Shown: one piece after another, positions 61,101 through 64,000 of the stretch
Numbering within the stretch: the stretch's first letter is position 1
Layout: the number at the start of each line of letters is the position of its first letter
DNA from: Pleodorina starrii
Lineage: Eukaryota; Chlorophyta; Chlorophyceae; Chlamydomonadales; Volvocaceae
NCBI GenBank assembly: GCA_030267565.1
Contig: BRXU01000032.1
Coordinates: forward strand, 1,054,001-1,118,000
Reading direction: 5' to 3'
Length of the DNA: 64,000 nucleotides
Made by a program: the position numbers and the translations under genes
The notes under the pieces: generated by a model
Database searches by the model: none
Seen by the model: only the letters and a program-made list of their open reading frames with translations
What the model was told of the DNA's origin: nothing

Positions 61101-63487
61101 CACGACTCCATCTCGCCGTCCGTCGCGCCGCGCATCCGGAACAGCACCATCCTAGCCAGCGGCCCGCCGCAATGGGGCCAGTGCCGCGGCGGCTGCACAT
61201 GCGGCGCGGCCGCCGAGGACGGCTCACCTCCCTCCCGCGCACCCAACGCCGCCGTCAGGCAGGCGTGTATCGCCGCCAGCACCCGCGCGCCCAGTTCCGC
61301 TGCCTGTGTGCGGGAGGGCAGCAGCTCCCGGGCCAGGCGAGCGGCCGCTGCCATGTCGCCGTACCCGCTGAACGCGTCAAACTGCACCAGCGCTGAAGAG
61401 ACGCAGGTCTCCATGTGGAATAACTGGCGCGTCCAGGATTGACGGGTGTCGCTGCGCAGTGAGGCCTCTTGTAGCAGCGGCCACATCTGGACACCGCCCT
61501 GCTCGCCGGAGGCTTCGTCGCTGCCGCCGCCCCGGGGACTGCTGCGGCTGCTGTCGCCGCTGCTGCCGCTGGCAGCCCGGGACCGTGCACTGCCGCCGCC
61601 GCCGCCGCCGCGGCCACCACGGCCGCGGTCACCCGCTGCCCCTCCGCTGCCGCCGGCACGGCTGCCACTGCCACTGCCCTCCTCCCCCTTCTGCGCCCGC
61701 GGCGCGAATTGGTCCCCCGCCAGGGCTGCCACTTGCCGCAGGGCCTCCCGCTGCAGCTGCCACACCTGCGGCGAGTCCAGCAGCGCTAGCACGTGGAGCC
61801 CGACCCCTGACACTGCGTCAGCCACACTCATCAGCATCCACATCAAGACCCATTGGCAGCTCCGCAGCCCCTCCCTGTAGTCACCCGGCTGCGGGTCATA
61901 AGGCGGCGCCGCCAGCAGGGCAGCACTGAAGGAGGCCACCAGTCCCGACCGGGCCAAGTCCGCCAAGAGGCGCTGCGTGTCCAGCGAAATGCCGCCCCCG
62001 CCGCCGCCTGGCCTCGCCCCGCGCGTGACTGCTTTCACGACGTGCGTCACATAGGTTGCAATGACGCTGAGCAGCAGGCAGCCGTAGCGTGCGGCCTCTG
62101 CGCCGTATTGAACGCCCGGCATGGCCGGCTCCCCCGCAATCGGCCAGATGTGCTTCTCCACGAAGCCGGGGAGGCGGGCCAGCGCCCGCACCACCTCGCC
62201 GTCGCCAGCCAGCTGCTCCAGCAGTTGCGCGCGCAGGAGGCCCAGGGTGGCCGGGTCGGTGGGTTGGGCCCTGGCGGGCGGCGGGCGGTCGAAGGCCTCC
62301 CAGATGCTGGATAGCGTGAGCCCTGTGGCGTAGAGTCCGGATGAGATCTGGTCCATTGCCACTGAGGCGATCGCCTCGTCCCTGTCGCTGCTGCCGCTGC
62401 GCCTGCTGCTGCTGCCGGCACGCGCCTGCTCCCCCGCCGCCAGCTGCTCGTAGCAGTCGAGCTGCATGTTCAGCAGGGCCGCGGCGCGAGCAGCGGCGCG
62501 GTGCTGCAGAACGGGCTGGACCCACTCGGCCAGGCTGCGGACGCCGCAGAGCTGCTCGAACGAGGAAAAGGGCCGCACAAGGTGCAGCAGTTGGGCAAGC
62601 TCCGAAGCCGGAGGGCGCCCCTGGCTGCCCCTGGCTTCCGTGGGCGCCCAGAGTGCACAGATGCGCTCGGCTGTGCGTGTGTACAGCTGCACTCCCCCCG
62701 AATGCATCGGCGACACAGCTGCCATCTCCGCGCGAATCGCCGCCGCCACGGCAGCCACCGCGTCATTGGTGCTGCTCCTGCTGCCGGCGCCGCGGCTTGC
62801 GGCGGCGGCGGAGCGCGCCGCTGAAGATGCTCTTGGTCCTGAGGGCGCATAAATGGCAACCGCAAAAGCAATTTCAAAACCTTGGCGTCAACTGAGGAGC
62901 GAGATTACCGGACGATCGACGAAGCACGTCCCCCGAGTGCCGCAAGTTTTGGGTCCGCAAGCGAACCCACACCTCGCATATTGGCTTTGGTGTTATCAGC
63001 AACTGATAGATCCATAATCACCGCACCGAAATGAGGTCGGGAGCCAGACTACGCCAGTCTCGGAAATTCCCCCCGGAACTGACCTCGCTTTGGCGCCATC
63101 CGTGAAAATCGTTGCGCTCCGATTGTCAGAAGTGTTACATGTGAATGGCTCAACCCATCGTCCAAAAGCCGCCTCGCAGGACCTCGCGAAGATTTCGGGT
63201 TCCGAAAGTGGCGTTCCGCTGCGGCGGTGTCTTACGCTCCTGGCAGCTGGCAGCCAGAAGCACGCTTCAAATAAGGATGCAACGACGCCAAAAGAGTCCG
63301 GTCGACCTGCGTTGCAAGCGGCATGGCTTCTCGATATCGCTCGCGCGGCTGGAACCGCTCCCGTAGACCCGCGGGCGCGTACCGTTGGGCTCGACTTCTT
63401 TCACGCTGCAATCTGTTTGTACGCTGCTTCGCGCTGATTAATCATTCGCACATCAACGACTGCACATAGCGTCATGTCTGAGCTATT
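58114..63487. repeat. Tandem segmental duplication, copy B
   Basis: The direct repeat partner of 50964-56297, 5.37 kb long. Sequence is nearly identical over long exon tracts, with small indels concentrated in flanks and linkers. Confidence 0.9.
58924..63015 (-). pseudogene. Large MYND-type zinc-finger gene, tandem copy B, frameshifted
   Basis: This has the same architecture as copy A: proposed exons 63015-62909, 62780-60928 and 60549-58924. The first two are open and in phase. In the third exon one extra base near 60430 (CATCCAGACCAG against CATCCAGCCAG in copy A) shifts the frame. The peptide goes from LPRW into SGCGAARLRV and stops near 60023, before the MYND finger. Downstream of the extra base the original frame stays fully open for 499 codons and still encodes an intact finger ending PGHRADCGRW. 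So the lesion is recent, or it is an assembly error. Without that base the product would be 1194 aa. In-frame differences from copy A include a shorter loop before the finger (FDRGEVAAIARG) and an added RSSRRSGSS stretch in the N-terminal half. Confidence 0.75.
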
Positions 63488-63977
63488 TGCGTCAATCGGC
63501 GAGAAAGTGCCTCTCATCCCTTCTCATCCGTCAGACGAGTCAGATGAGTCAGATGAGTCGGATCATCCGCTCTGCATCCATCATGGCAGCATTTGCGGTT
63601 CAAGATTGCAACCTACGTACCCAAGGCGTGACACGGAACCACGGCAAGTTTGCTGCACGAAATGCAGCAAATCGCAGCCGCCGTGTGATGGCAGCACTTC
63701 CCGACAGCCGCTCAGCTCCCACACGTACATCCAACACACCGTCACCGCCATCACCCCCGCCTGCCGTGCTTCCTGCACAGTTGTAGGCTATTGAACAATG
63801 GAAAGACTCATTACCCCAAGAGTTTCTAGGCAAGAGCGCCTCCCATGCATATGTCTTCACCGGCCCCGTGACCACCCCCTTTCGAATTCCCTTCCCAACC
63901 CGGCACCCCGCCTATGTCCGAGCTCGGCGGCACCAGCGACCGGCTCGATGGCGGCACGAGAGGCGATGCCAACTTCA
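63488..63977. other. Segment right of copy B
   Basis: Not shared with copy A. It begins with an ATG-started frame at 63474 encoding a short Ser-Asp-Glu repeat (SDESDESDESD), then continues without a recognisable gene until the exon-like frame below. Confidence 0.35.
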
Positions 63978-64000
63978 TTGTGGCATAGCACTTCAGAGAT
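63787..64000 (+). CDS. Possible internal exon or gene fragment running off the window
   Basis: After a TTGTAG acceptor-like site the plus strand stays open to the window end. It reads AIEQWKDSLPQEFLGK, then SHAYVFTGPVTTPFRIPFP and TRHPAYV, which looks more like protein than random GC-rich sequence. The later part (RARRHQRPARWRHERRC) looks poorer, so the exon may end near 63920. No family is recognised. Confidence 0.25.
63978..64000 (+). repeat. Second occurrence of the spacer 23-mer
   Basis: TTGTGGCATAGCACTTCAGAGAT is identical to 57178-57200, and the preceding ~18 bases are similar. The window is cut here, so the length of the match to the right is unknown. Confidence 0.85.

Overview
The window reads as nuclear DNA of a volvocine green alga (Chlamydomonas, Gonium or Volvox relatives). 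The evidence is very high GC with strongly GC-ending codons in the real genes, many short GT-AG introns, homopolymer-rich and simple-repeat-rich introns, long low-complexity Ala/Gly/Gln/Ser insertions in conserved proteins, TGTAA-type poly(A) signals and an expanded MYND-finger gene family. The species cannot be fixed from the sequence alone.

Layout: (1) 1-2339, plus strand, the 3' part of a DUF1350-family gene. (2) 2340-7692, mostly non-coding, with a short decayed coding-like patch near 5.7-5.9 kb. (3) 7693-11187, plus strand, a diverged paralogue of the MYND family that has lost the zinc finger and ends in a Gln-rich tail. (4) 13106-26554, plus strand, the complete mismatch-repair gene MSH2 in 24 exons (947 aa), every exon joining in phase. 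(5) 27928-29772, minus strand, a two-exon low-complexity gene with its own TATA box and poly(A) signal. (6) 30948-31799, plus strand, a tentative four-exon small gene. (7) 32371-48277, minus strand, a complete plant-type DNA ligase VI gene in 18 exons (2651 aa): an SNM1/beta-CASP nuclease domain fused to an ATP-dependent DNA ligase through a 1331-residue single-exon linker. (8) 48717-49372, plus strand, a four-exon UPF0390/DUF2462 gene head to head with the ligase. (9) 49.4-50.5 kb, a dead MYND relic. (10) 50964-63487, a direct tandem duplication of about 5.35 kb, each copy carrying one large minus-strand MYND gene. Copy A is intact and copy B is frameshifted.

Functionally, two DNA-repair genes (MSH2, and the SNM1-ligase LIG6) occupy the centre and converge on each other with two small genes between them. 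The ligase linker contains two good PCNA-interacting PIP boxes and a UBA-like segment. This suggests that the linker is a replication-fork tether and not just filler. The right third is a young multigene family in turnover, showing a tandem copy, a frameshift, a nonsense relic, a hairpin at one breakpoint and a telomere-like insertion in one copy.
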